In this document: in pieces, positions 11,752 through 21,320 of the stretch | Position numbering within the stretch: the first letter of the stretch is position 1 | How the letters are laid out: each line of letters opens with the position of its first letter | NCBI GenBank assembly: GCA_024500155.1 | Contig: CM044879.1 | Span: 27,608,072 to 27,672,071 of the forward strand | Origin: Chenopodium formosanum | Taxonomy: Eukaryota > Streptophyta > Magnoliopsida > Caryophyllales > Amaranthaceae | Length of the DNA stretch: 64,000 nucleotides | Direction: 5' to 3' | The notes under the pieces: model-generated | Database searches by the model: none | The model's input: the letters and a program-made list of their open reading frames with translations, nothing else | Told to the model about the DNA's origin: nothing | Translations under genes and position numbers: made by a program

Positions 11752-12105
11752 ATGGCTGGTTCTGCAGGAAGTGGTTCCTCTTCTGGGAGCAGATTTGGGA
11801 GGTCCATGTGGGTGAGACGAATTCAATGCAATTGTAATCCACCAAGACTTGCTGATATTAGGGTTTCTGACTCAATTTCGAATCCAGGGAGGTCATATTA
11901 CAAGTGCAGGCATTGTGGTTTGTTCATGTGGGTTCCTGAAGATCAGATTATAGGCAATCATGAAGAATCATCGAATTTGAGAGTATTAAGAGAGGAATTT
12001 ATTGAGTTCACAGACAAAGCATATGAGTTTGCAAACTATGTTTATATGGTTGTTAGAATTGCTCTAGTGATGTATCTTATTTTGTTGTTTGTAAGCCTGA
12101 AATGA
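11752..12105 (+). CDS. GRF-type zinc-finger protein with C-terminal membrane segment (MULE accessory gene)
   Basis: 117 aa, single exon. Residues 1-17 are a Gly/Ser-rich leader. Residues 26-60 form a GRF zinc finger: C26-x-C28, NPGR at 44-47, YYKC52xxC55, then the FMW pattern. Residues 95-115 are a hydrophobic helix (about YVYMVVRIALVMYLILLFV), a probable tail anchor. An acidic stretch, probably helical, lies between (70-94). GRF fingers bind single-stranded nucleic acid in TOP3A, NEIL3 and APE2. A GRF finger joined to a membrane helix occurs in many uncharacterised plant proteins. Position in a MULE, convergent to the transposase, suggests an accessory role like mudrB, but mudrB has no such domain and the function here is inference. 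The ORF has no break, so it may still be expressed. Confidence 0.75.
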   Translation: MAGSAGSGSSSGSRFGRSMWVRRIQCNCNPPRLADIRVSDSISNPGRSYYKCRHCGLFMWVPEDQIIGNHEESSNLRVLREEFIEFTDKAYEFANYVYMVVRIALVMYLILLFVSLK

Positions 12106-12416
12106 GCATTGTGCCATGTACTTCAGGGACTAAGTGTACTAGTGATTTTCTTAGTTATGATTGAAAATGGAAAAATAATTTGCATTCTGTTTTAACTAAT
12201 ATTAACAAGCTGAGCAAAATGGCATCATTTGCCAACATTCATTAAAGTCAAACTCAGATCCAAGTCTTAATATAGACAAAATGGCATAATTGTTCAACAT
12301 ACCATGTAAGTTCAGCAAAAAAAACCCAAAAAATAAAGAGTTGACTACAAAGTTTGACTTTCTATCAAAATTACTAAAAAAAGCATAGGCTACTGCTAGT
12401 GAAAACAGAATACTTG
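12106..12416. other. Convergent 3' interval between the two MULE genes
   Basis: A 311-bp stretch receiving both transcripts, tail to tail. No ORF. Overlapping 3' ends are possible, which could make double-stranded RNA. Confidence 0.5.
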
Positions 12417-15400
12417 CTAGCTTTGAGAGTTTCCTTGAGACATGTGGATTGGTTGGCTAGGCAACTGTGAGGCTGTCAGCACTGTTTGTTGCTCAGCTGA
12501 GGGTCTTCCCTTCTTTCCCTTAGCTTTTTTGGTTGAAGCTGCTGCTTGAGATGCTGAAGGTTGAGTTGCTGCAGACTGAGATCCAAGTGCTTCAAATTGC
12601 TTTGCTGCCTTGGCTGCATTACTTTGGTCTCTGACCCTAGGGTTCTTGATGACAACAACATCATTTGACTTCAATTCTTTTCCTGTTAAGCCTCCCTTGC
12701 AGGTTGTCTTATTATGCCCAAAGCAACCACATTTGCTGCATTTCACTGTTTTGGACCTTTTTCCAGGTTGCTCCTCACCTTCTTCTCTCTTCCTGTTCCT
12801 GCTTGGTCTTCCAATTCCCCTCTTCATCTTAGGAGGCATGATGATTCTACCTGACTCATCTGCAGGCCATTGTTCTGTGTCAGGAATTGGATTGATGCAG
12901 ACACTGTAAGCTTGCTTGTAAGTCTTGACAGAGTACCAGGAACTGACAAAGTCATGTGGGTCCAACTTGGCATCAATGCAAGCCCTAATGGCATGCCTAC
13001 AAGGCACACCTGTCAGTTGCCATGCCCCACAAGAACAAACTTTCTTGTTTAAGCTGAGTGGAAATTGTGATCTTCCCTCATGAATTTCATATTCACCTGG
13101 GCTGGACTTGAATACTCTGCATTTTGAGCTAGCTTTTCCTATTTCTTTCACTAGCTTCACAACTTTTGGAGTTATGTCTTCATCATTCCAAGATCTTGCA
13201 TTCTCCATTCTTGTTGCAATTCTCACCATACATACCCTCCTTATTCCTGCACAACATTATCTTACTTAGAAAAAAAAAGACAAAATCAGAATAAAATAGC
13301 AATCTTAAGACAGTGAAAGCTTGGTTAATACCTTCTAGCAAAGTCAAAATAGGCCTACACCTATTCACCCCTAGAGTAGAGTTGAAGCTCTCTACAAAAT
13401 TGGATGTATTGGAGTCATTGCAAACATTTGGGTCAAATGCATGCTTACTCCACTTAGACTTCTCACCCAACTCTGCAAACCAAGTCATGACATCATCTCC
13501 TCCTGCTTTTTGCAACTTCTCCATAACTTTCCTGAATGTGAAAGCTGAAGAAGCATTGCATGCTCTCCAGAACAGAACATACATCATAGGGCCTGGAAAT
13601 AGCCTCTTGTAGTTTCTACTTAGATGCCTACAGCAGAACCTCCTGTCAGCTTGTGGCCACATTTGTTCTAGTGCAAGTTCAACTCCCTGAAAAAAGATTA
13701 CAGGCTGTCATCATTTGTATGTTTGCATATAATAAAAAAGAGAGTGAAAGCTTGACAAAAACAACAAATACTTGCCTTTTGCCTATCAGAAATAATGGTC
13801 CAATGCTCTCTTGATGAATCTTTTACAATGTTCAGCAAATGCCAAAAGAAGTAGGTCCAGGACTGCTTGTCTTCTTGGCCAACTACAGCATATGCTATGG
13901 GGAAGATCTCATTATTTCCATCTATTCCCACAGCAGAGAGCAATACCCCCCCATAGTTTCCCTTGAGGTGGGTTCCATCTACACCAATTAATGGTCTAAC
14001 ACCCCTTAAAAGACCTTTCCACTGTCCAGTGAATGATATGAAAATCCTTGAAAATTGAAGCTCTTTAGGGATTGACTCTGTTTCATTCCATGCACAAAAA
14101 GCCTTGGTCTCTGGGTTTGTTTCTATGCACATCTTAGCATACATTGGCAGTAGTCTATATGACTCATCATGCCCTCCAAACAACTGCTCAATGACATAGC
14201 TCTTTAACCTGTACAAGGTTGACTGCCTCATGTAGATGCCATATCTTTGAAAAAGGAGTTCATTGAGTGCTTTCCCAGGAATGTCTGGGTTAGCCCTGAT
14301 GTCTTCCATGACTTTCTGAGATGCCCACTTCACATTGCATATGGGGTTGTAAGTCTCTAAGCCCCTGCAAGTGTGTATATTGGGCCATATTTTCTTGATT
14401 GCCCATGTTCTGCCATCTGCAAGTCTGCTGGCATGCAATCTCCAATCACAGCATTCAGATTGGCAAACTGCACTGTATCTCTTGTTGTCAGCATACTCTA
14501 CATTGATAGCAAACCTTTCTTGGACAGCAAAATCTTTCAGAGTGTCCTTGAAGTGAGCCATGTCAGTAAAAATCATCCAAGGCCTGAGTGTTATTTTACC
14601 AAAGTCAGCATCCTCATACATCTCACCATTCTTGTATAATCTCTGAAATAATCCTCATCATCTTCATCATCAAAAAAATCAAACCATTTTGATGGTTTCC
14701 AACTGTCCTTCACTTTTGGAATCCTAGTTATTTGTGCTAACTCATCTGCTGGAATTGAACCCTTTGGTGCAACATCCCCATCAAAATCCTCATCATCTTT
14801 ACTCACATTAACACCATGATTTGGTTGTGTCTCTACAGACTCAGAACTTTCAACAACAAAAGTCATCTTTCTTCTAACTCTAGAATCAGTTGTGCCTTGC
14901 CTCTCACCCACATTTTCACCAGCACTACTACCCTCACTCATATTTGCATTAACCCTAGAAGCTGATCCTTCTAGCTGACTCACTCTATCACCAACACCTA
15001 GCATCCTTCTCTCAGTAACAGTTGATCCTTTCCCTAACCCCTTTCTTATAGCTGTTGATCTAGGTACCTTTTTCCTAAACACAGTTGTTTGGGAAGCATT
15101 TGTCGATGTGTCATTAGCAGAAGCAGAAGGTGTGTCAGTCACTGTCAAAGGTGAAAATCTAGGACTCCTTCTAAGTGCTAAACCCTTGAAGACTGTGTTT
15201 GGAGACTTGGGAGATGGTGGTTGCATTGGTGCTGTTTTAGTGGTAGCTTTCTTCTTACCCTTTGCTGCACCCTTGCCTTTCCTAGACTTCTCTATCTTCT
15301 CCATACTTTTCTCAAACTCTTTTCTACCCTTGGTATACTCAGCAGCAGACTGATTTCTTTCTTCTTGGGGTGACTCATAACCCTCATTATACCTTGGTGG

Positions 15401-15976
15401 AGAGGCCTCATTATTAAGGTTTATCTCTTCAATAGAAAGGGGATGTTCAGTTTGGGAAGGGTCAGACAGGGGAGGTTCATTTTCAGAAGGGTCAGAAATG
15501 GGAGCATCAGTTTGAGAAGGGTCAGGAATGGGAGCTTCAGTTTCAGGAACAAGTTGATCTGATTCAATTTCAAGGGGTTGTTCATTTAAGGGTGCATTAT
15601 GAGAAGGTTGATCAACATGGGGTTGTTCAGATTGGGAAGGTGCAGGAAATGGTTGTGCAGATTTGGACTTCATCCTTAGCCTATTGGTCATTCTATTCAA
15701 AACAGTTGGTTTCTTAACAAAACCTACCCAAATGTGATAAACCTCACAGTCACCTAGGGTGTGAATCATCTTAAAAAGATCAGCATCATCTAGTAAAGGG
15801 TGATTCTTTTCATTAAAACCATAACCAAATGATGGGTTGACTATGGGAAACTCAGAGTCTACTGCAGCAGTGTCCTCAAACTCCATAACCAAATCAAGCA
15901 AATTACATCTATCTAAGTCAACATTGAGATCAACATGCTTGTCAAAGTAATGAAACCTTAACACAACCTCACCCAT
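12417..15976 (-). pseudogene. MURA-type (MULE) transposase, one apparent frameshift
   Basis: Coding exons are 13776-15976, 13332-13686 and 12417-13246. A 5' UTR intron (15978-16390, GT-AG) precedes the ATG at 15976. The first coding intron uses a GC-AG border (AAG|GCAAGT). Order: a PB1-like N-terminal region (about 1-85), a long acidic Pro/Ser-rich linker, a Mutator DNA-binding domain with its CC and HxC zinc ligands, and the MULE catalytic domain. The catalytic region shows GVDGTHLKG (first D), SDRQKG (second D) and FRKVMEKL (third acidic residue). These are followed by a SWIM finger (CSCGAWQLTGVPCRHA) and a CCHC knuckle (CSKCGCFGHNKTTC). Near 14641-14648 the frame changes by one base: frame one runs on to a stop at about 14591, and the catalytic part opens in another frame. 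One missing base there would make all exons about 1128 aa in phase. A very short spliced intron is the only alternative I see. Confidence 0.88.
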
Positions 15977-16599
15977 TCTGCAAAAGAAGGTAAACACTAT
16001 ACACACTTACAACATAATATAAATTCCAAATCATATCCAACAAACCACAACATGCATATACATTCCAAATCAGGTATCCTACTAACTATAACATGCACAA
16101 AAATCCCAAAACAGGTATCCAACAATCAATCAAATAAGCAACTACATTCCAATTCAAGTAACATACAATCAATGAAACAGGATCATGCGATTTCATCCAA
16201 ATTAAATACATACTCTACATAAATAATTGCACACACAATATCACGCACTTAATACACCTGAAAAAAACCCTAAATTCGCAAAAATACAGAACATTTACAT
16301 CATGAATTTAACCTAAATTCGAAACGAAAAAACAGAACATCACATCTTCACCAAATCATGCAAAAATGAACAGTAGTAGTGCTAATGTACCTGAATTATG
16401 CAAGATTATCCTCAAATGGTTGTGTATACCAAAAAGATCAGCGAATTTCCCTTGCAAAACCCTTGGACTTCGTCGTGATTGCACCAGAGAGCAGAGGAGA
16501 GAGAGATGAAATTTGAAAGAGAGTTTGTTTTATGTCAAATCGACATAAATGGAAGGGGAAGGGGTTTAATTATGGGTGATGGAGGGAAGGATTAAAAGG

Positions 16600-16798
16600 G
16601 GGCATTTTTGTCTTTTCCTACTTTATTAACCTAATCTCAGCTTTTAACCTAGAATTACTAAGTTATTAACGATTGATTAACGGACTAATCACGTGAGTTA
16701 ACAAGTAATAAACTGAGGTGTACCACAAAGAAGTCAAAAAAAATTAGTGGTGCCACTGAGAAAAGTCAATTCCTTAGTGGTACCAGTGGGAATTTCCC
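16600..16798 (-). repeat. Right TIR of the MULE
   Basis: Inverted counterpart of 11369-11560, carrying the transposase promoter side. The transcribed 5' UTR begins inside it or just next to it. Confidence 0.85.
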
Positions 16799-16927
16799 AA
16801 AATTATATATGAAATCCTAAAAGTTTAAAATATAAACTTATCAAAACTTACTTGAACTTATATAAACTTATAGCTTTTTTAGTATTTCAAAAATAAAAAA
16901 TAAAAAAAATAACTTTTTTAGAATTTA

Positions 16928-17423
16928 CTCCCTCCATCCCCAATTGTTTGCCTCATAGAAATAGTTCACTTTAAGTTTTGGTTGACAGAATTTGATGAGA
17001 GAGAAAAGTGGTGGTACCTAAAGTATTTTTGTGTGAGTAATGTGGTGATCGTTGTGTACATTAATACTCCCTCCGTTTTTAAATACTTGCTCCATTTCTC
17101 CATGTGCGGAGTTTTAGGAGAAATTGAAGAAAGTAATTAAATATGGAGGTAGTGGGGTTGGTGGAAAAATAAAAAAAATTATAGAAGGCAAAAGTAGTGG
17201 AGAGAATTAGGAGAGAGAATATATGTTGGGACCACTAGGTGAGAGAAATCAATTAAATATTATAAAGCTTTCTAAATAAGAAAATGGAACAAGTATTAAA
17301 AACGGCCGCAAATGAAAAGTGGAGCAAGTATTTAACAACGGAGGGAGTACTTGTAGTATGAAGCAATTTGTAAGAGACAGCATAAAATAGAAAATTGGGG
17401 AAAGCAAAAAGGGATAGAGAGAG
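16928..17423. mobile_element. Stowaway-type MITE, interrupted by a second MITE
   Basis: It starts CTCCCTCCATCCCC and ends in the inverse of CTCTCTCTATCCC, with TA on both sides (16926-16927, 17424-17425). A second Stowaway at 17067-17347 is inserted in it, so its own length was about 213 bp. Confidence 0.75.
17067..17347. mobile_element. Stowaway-type MITE nested in the previous one
   Basis: The 281 bp element has TIRs CTCCCTCCGTTTTTAAATAC and its near-perfect inverse, and TA duplications at 17065-17066 and 17348-17349. Tc1/mariner-type mobilisation is inferred from the TA target. Confidence 0.88.
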
Positions 17424-17451
17424 TATTATAGCTGTAATTTGAACTTAACTA

Positions 17452-17660
17452 CTCCCTCGATCCCCTTTTGTTTGCTCCACATGGGAAAGGTTACTTTTTA
17501 ATTTTTTGGCTGAAAAATAACTGATGAGAGAGAAACGTGACGCGTGGGGTTATAGTGGTTGTAAGATAAAAGATTTGATTCCTACAACCAAAAGTAGTAT
17601 GGGGCAAACTTAAAGGGACGGGCTAAAAAGAAAAATAAGGCAAATATAAAGGGACAAGTG
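17452..17660. mobile_element. Decayed third Stowaway-type MITE
   Basis: The left end reads CTCCCTCGATCCCCTTTTG. The right side has AAAGGGACAAGTG-type inverse sequence, but the terminal bases are lost. It belongs to the same GGGA-TIR group as its neighbours. Confidence 0.5.
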
Positions 17661-18099
17661 AAATAACCCTTATCGAAACTTATTTTTCATGAACTTATCT
17701 TATTTGAACTTTTTTTTGTTCCTCAAATAAAGTGAAGGGCTTATACATTCTAAATGAACTTAGATACCTAAATGGCTAAATGCATTTACGAGATAATTTG
17801 CCTGTGCAAGTTTAAGTTTGTGTTATCCATCATATGTGGTTTAACAATGAAATTTATCCATGCGTTTATGTGATAATTTGTCTCCATGGTTTTAAGTTGT
17901 AATAAGTTGGTAACCTTTATACCAAATTAGTGATGAAACGTCAAATGTATGCATATCTAGTTTCATTAATCAATATGTCTACAACATATAGTTTTGAAAG
18001 AAGAGTATCCTAACTTCTTGTTTACCTTTCCTTTTTTTTAATTAAATTAAAAATAAATGAATATATAAAAAATAAAAAAAATAATAAAAAAAAACCAAC

Positions 18100-20482
18100 A
18101 TTATATGAGCAAAGCTTATGATAGGGTGGAGTGGGTTTTTCTGGAGAAGGTGATGTGTAAGATGGGTTTTTCGATGGATTGGATTGGGAGAATTATGAGT
18201 TGCTTACAGAGTGTTCAATTTGCTTTTAAAATAAATGGGCAAATTGCAGGTGCGGTCACTCCAACTAGGGGCCTCCGTCAAGGTGATCCGATTTCCCCAT
18301 ATTTATTTTTGTTGTGTGCTGATGCGTTTTCGGGTTTGATTAATAAGGCGGCGAGGGAAGGTAGTATTCATGGTGCAAAAATTTGTAGAGGTGCTCCCCG
18401 GGTGTCACATTTATTCTTTGTCGATGATAGTATTCTTTTTGCTAAAGCTAATACTCAAGAGTGCTCTATGATAGCTAATATTATTAGCATGTATGAGAGA
18501 GCGTCGGGCCAGAAAATTAATTTAAACAAAACTGAAGTTGCTTTTAGCAAAAAGGTTAGTAGTGATCGTCGGAAGGAAATTGTGGAGACTTTGGAGGTTT
18601 GTGAGGTGGATAGACATGATAAATATCTTGGCTTGCCGACCATAATTGGTAGATCAAAGAGAGCTATTTTTGCAGGTCTTAAGGAAAGGTTGTGGAAAAA
18701 ATTGCAGGGATGGAAGGAAAAATTGTTGTCAATGCCCGGTAAAGAAGTTTTGATTAAAGCGATTGCCCAAGCAATTCCGACATATATGATGAGCATGTTG
18801 AAGATTCCCGATGGTATTATTGATGAAATCCACTCTCTTCTTGCTCGCTTTTGGTGGGGTTCTTCGGTGACTAGAAAAAAGATGCATTGGCAAAAATGGG
18901 AAGAAATATGTAAACCGAAGAATCTTGGAGGAATGGGTTTTCGTGACCTTCGATGTTTCAACCAAGCGCTATTGGCAAAGCAGAGTTGGCGTCTCCATCA
19001 TAATAAAGGTACTCTTCTACATTCGATTTTAAAGGCAAAATACTTTAAAAATTGTGATGTTTTGGAGGCGAGTAGAGGTTTTGACCCGAGCTATACATGG
19101 AGGAGTTTGTGGGGTGCTAAATCTTTGCTTCTTGATGGGTTGAAATGGAGGGTCGGGAATGGGAGTGAGATCACTGTCTGGGATTCGGCTTGGTTACCCG
19201 GTAATTCTTCGGTTTGCGTCCCGACCCCGTTGAGTCATAGCAATATGGAGTTGCGTGTTAGTGACTTAATTGATCATGAGGCTAGGGTGTGGCGTTTGGA
19301 GATGATTGATGACAACTTTAATGCAGTAGACAGAGCGTTGATTCTATCCATCCCCTTATCCTATCGTTCTACTAATGATGTGATGTTTTGGTGGCCATGT
19401 AAAGATGGGGTGTACTCTGTGCGATCAGGGTACTGGTTGGCTAAGCAAGGCCCGTCAAATGCGCAAATTCAGCCCCTTAATGATGTGTGGAAGTTAATTT
19501 GGGGTTTGAAGGTGCCTCCTAAATTGTCGCATTTCTTGTGGAGGGCGTGTAAGGGATTCCTTGCGGTGCGTGAGAGGCTACATTATCGTCACTTGGTGGA
19601 GAATATGACATGTTCGATATGTGGGAGGGGGGACGAATCTGTCATCCATGCCCTCTTTGAATGTAATGCAGCCCGCAACATTTGGAATGCTAGTATGTTC
19701 ACTTCCCTGATTGCTCAAGCTCCTGCCTTCTGTTTTAGGGAAAGACTGGTGTGGTTGGCGTCCAATGTGAGCAATAATGAGTTGAGAGAAATGGTGTCTC
19801 TAGCTTGGGCTGCGTGGTGGTGTCGCAATATGATCATTTTTGACAATGCTAGCATCAGTCCTGTGAGTATCGCCACAAACCTTGTGAAATCTGTGGTGGA
19901 ATATGGTGAGTATGCGTATAAAGTGTTCTTGGGGCATGGTGTTCCGTTACAACCAGCTGCAAGTTCATGGTCTAAGCCGCAATCGGGGGTTGTTAAAATA
20001 AATTGTGATGCTCACTTTGGGAGTACGACTGGCTTGGGTGTGGTGTTTCGTGATAAGCAGGGGAGGTTGTTGGTGGCTGCTGTTCATAAAGAGCCTGCTA
20101 GTTGGGCGTGCGATGTAGCTGAAGCTGCGGCTTGTCGTTTTGGCCTCCAATTGACTGCTAGATTGGGGTACGACTCGATTGTCATTGAGAGTGATGCTGC
20201 CAGCGTAGTAAATGGAGTTAAGAAGAAGCCTGCTGCAATTACTCCGTTCTCTTTGATTATTGATGATGTTAATGTCCTTTCTCATAGTTTTGTCTATTTT
20301 TCTATCTCTCATGTTAAGCGTGCGGGTAATACTCTAGCCCACAATGTTGCAAGATGGGACTCTAGAGGTTGTAACGAATTTGTCTGTTTGGGTCCGTTTC
20401 CACAAAGTCTTCTCACTTTGGCGGAAATTGATCTCCTATAATATTAATCCGCAAGTGCTTTTCAAAAAAAAAAAAAAAAAAA
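18100..20482 (+). mobile_element. 5'-truncated LINE insertion with poly(A) tail
   Basis: The ORF is followed by a 24-bp 3' UTR and an A-run at 20466-20482. I could not identify a clear target-site duplication, so the left border is set by where the RT homology begins. Confidence 0.8.
18105..20441 (+). CDS. L1-type LINE ORF2, 5'-truncated: RT C-terminal part, zf-RVT, RNase H
   Basis: 778 codons are open without interruption, beginning MSKAYDRVEW, which is normally an internal RT motif. The endonuclease and RT fingers are therefore missing. Visible in order: RGLRQGDPISPYLFLLCAD (about 55-73), the active-site variant FFVDDSILF (about 104-112), the thumb and connection, a zf-RVT region (about 437-525, ending CSICGRGDESVIHALFEC) and a plant RVT_3 RNase H (about 632-755). 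The RNase H shows INCDAHF, EAAACRFGL, ESDAASVV and HVKRAGNTLAHNVAR. Truncation at the 5' end is the usual product of incomplete target-primed reverse transcription. The methionine start is fortuitous and I doubt a functional product. Lack of stops over 2.3 kb suggests recent arrival. Confidence 0.93.
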   Translation: MSKAYDRVEWVFLEKVMCKMGFSMDWIGRIMSCLQSVQFAFKINGQIAGAVTPTRGLRQGDPISPYLFLLCADAFSGLINKAAREGSIHGAKICRGAPRVSHLFFVDDSILFAKANTQECSMIANIISMYERASGQKINLNKTEVAFSKKVSSDRRKEIVETLEVCEVDRHDKYLGLPTIIGRSKRAIFAGLKERLWKKLQGWKEKLLSMPGKEVLIKAIAQAIPTYMMSMLKIPDGIIDEIHSLLARFWWGSSVTRKKMHWQKWEEICKPKNLGGMGFRDLRCFNQALLAKQSWRLHHNKGTLLHSILKAKYFKNCDVLEASRGFDPSYTWRSLWGAKSLLLDGLKWRVGNGSEITVWDSAWLPGNSSVCVPTPLSHSNMELRVSDLIDHEARVWRLEMIDDNFNAVDRALILSIPLSYRSTNDVMFWWPCKDGVYSVRSGYWLAKQGPSNAQIQPLNDVWKLIWGLKVPPKLSHFLWRACKGFLAVRERLHYRHLVENMTCSICGRGDESVIHALFECNAARNIWNASMFTSLIAQAPAFCFRERLVWLASNVSNNELREMVSLAWAAWWCRNMIIFDNASISPVSIATNLVKSVVEYGEYAYKVFLGHGVPLQPAASSWSKPQSGVVKINCDAHFGSTTGLGVVFRDKQGRLLVAAVHKEPASWACDVAEAAACRFGLQLTARLGYDSIVIESDAASVVNGVKKKPAAITPFSLIIDDVNVLSHSFVYFSISHVKRAGNTLAHNVARWDSRGCNEFVCLGPFPQSLLTLAEIDLL

Positions 20483-21320
20483 TGGGATATTGCCATATTC
20501 GTCTTTAAGTGTGGTCTAATTCAAGTTACAACATAATATACTTTAATAATGGTGGCTTGTCTTCAACTGCTCTCCTTTGAAATTATATGTGAGCTAGAGG
20601 GAAGAATAAGTATGATTTATACTTATTGAAAATTGAATATTATTGGTCAAAGTTTTGTATTAACAAATATGTCAATCAAACTATGACATTTATCTTGAAA
20701 CAAGATAGAATAGTCAAGGAAATATACTCGTATGAAATCTTATTAGATTCATCTCACTTCATTTATCATAACATTATTTTTCAGTGTAATAAATTTGTTA
20801 TCATTAAATGTGTAATAATCAAAATAATATATTGACAATTGTGAGATAGAAGTGTTGCAACTCTTGCAAGTAAATAAATACTTGTATATGGGAACATATG
20901 ACATAATAAGGAAACCAGATAAAATATAGGACCAAACAAAATTAAAATTATTTACAAAATGCCATCTTATACAATTCCCTAGTTCATCACAGTGAGCCAA
21001 TAAGACTTCTCTGATTTTGACCCCCATTCTGCATGATTTAAGTGGACATAACATCCCAAAGAAATTACAACAAAATATCATATTATAAGGAGTATAAGAT
21101 ACCAAAGACTTAATAAAGTATCAAAATTTTCTTAAGGTCTGATATATATTAGTAAATATTACAAAATTTAACCAGCCAACCGCTGTCAACTGAATAGGCA
21201 AGGAAGCTGGTTTAGTTACTTACAAGAGATGAAGGTAATGGACAGACTTGTAATCCATTATCGAATAGTTGATAAATTTGTTCCAGAAAGCCATCTAGCT
21301 CCTGAGTAAAAATTGCATCA
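20483..21320. other. Interval between LINE and Mpv17-like gene
   Basis: AT-rich. It probably contains the 3' UTR of the minus-strand Mpv17-like gene. ORFs at 20626-21105 have no recognisable family. Confidence 0.35.

Larger units (their letters stand above)
11369..16798. mobile_element. Mutator-like transposon (MULE) with two genes
   Basis: The 5430 bp element starts GGGAAATTCCC and ends GGGAATTTCCC. It is flanked by the perfect 9-bp duplication AAAATTATA (11360-11368 and 16799-16807), the Mutator hallmark. The TIRs align over roughly 190 bp. It carries a transposase gene on the minus strand and a GRF zinc-finger gene on the plus strand. Each gene starts next to a TIR and the two converge in the middle, as mudrA and mudrB do in maize MuDR. 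The perfect duplication and mostly intact genes suggest a fairly young insertion. Confidence 0.93.

Noticed and set aside
12476..13662. Additional ORFs in other frames of the transposase exons, including plus-strand ones
   Set aside because: Shadows of the transposase coding sequence.
18455..18965. Minus-strand ORFs opposite the LINE
   Set aside because: Antisense shadows of the reverse transcriptase ORF.
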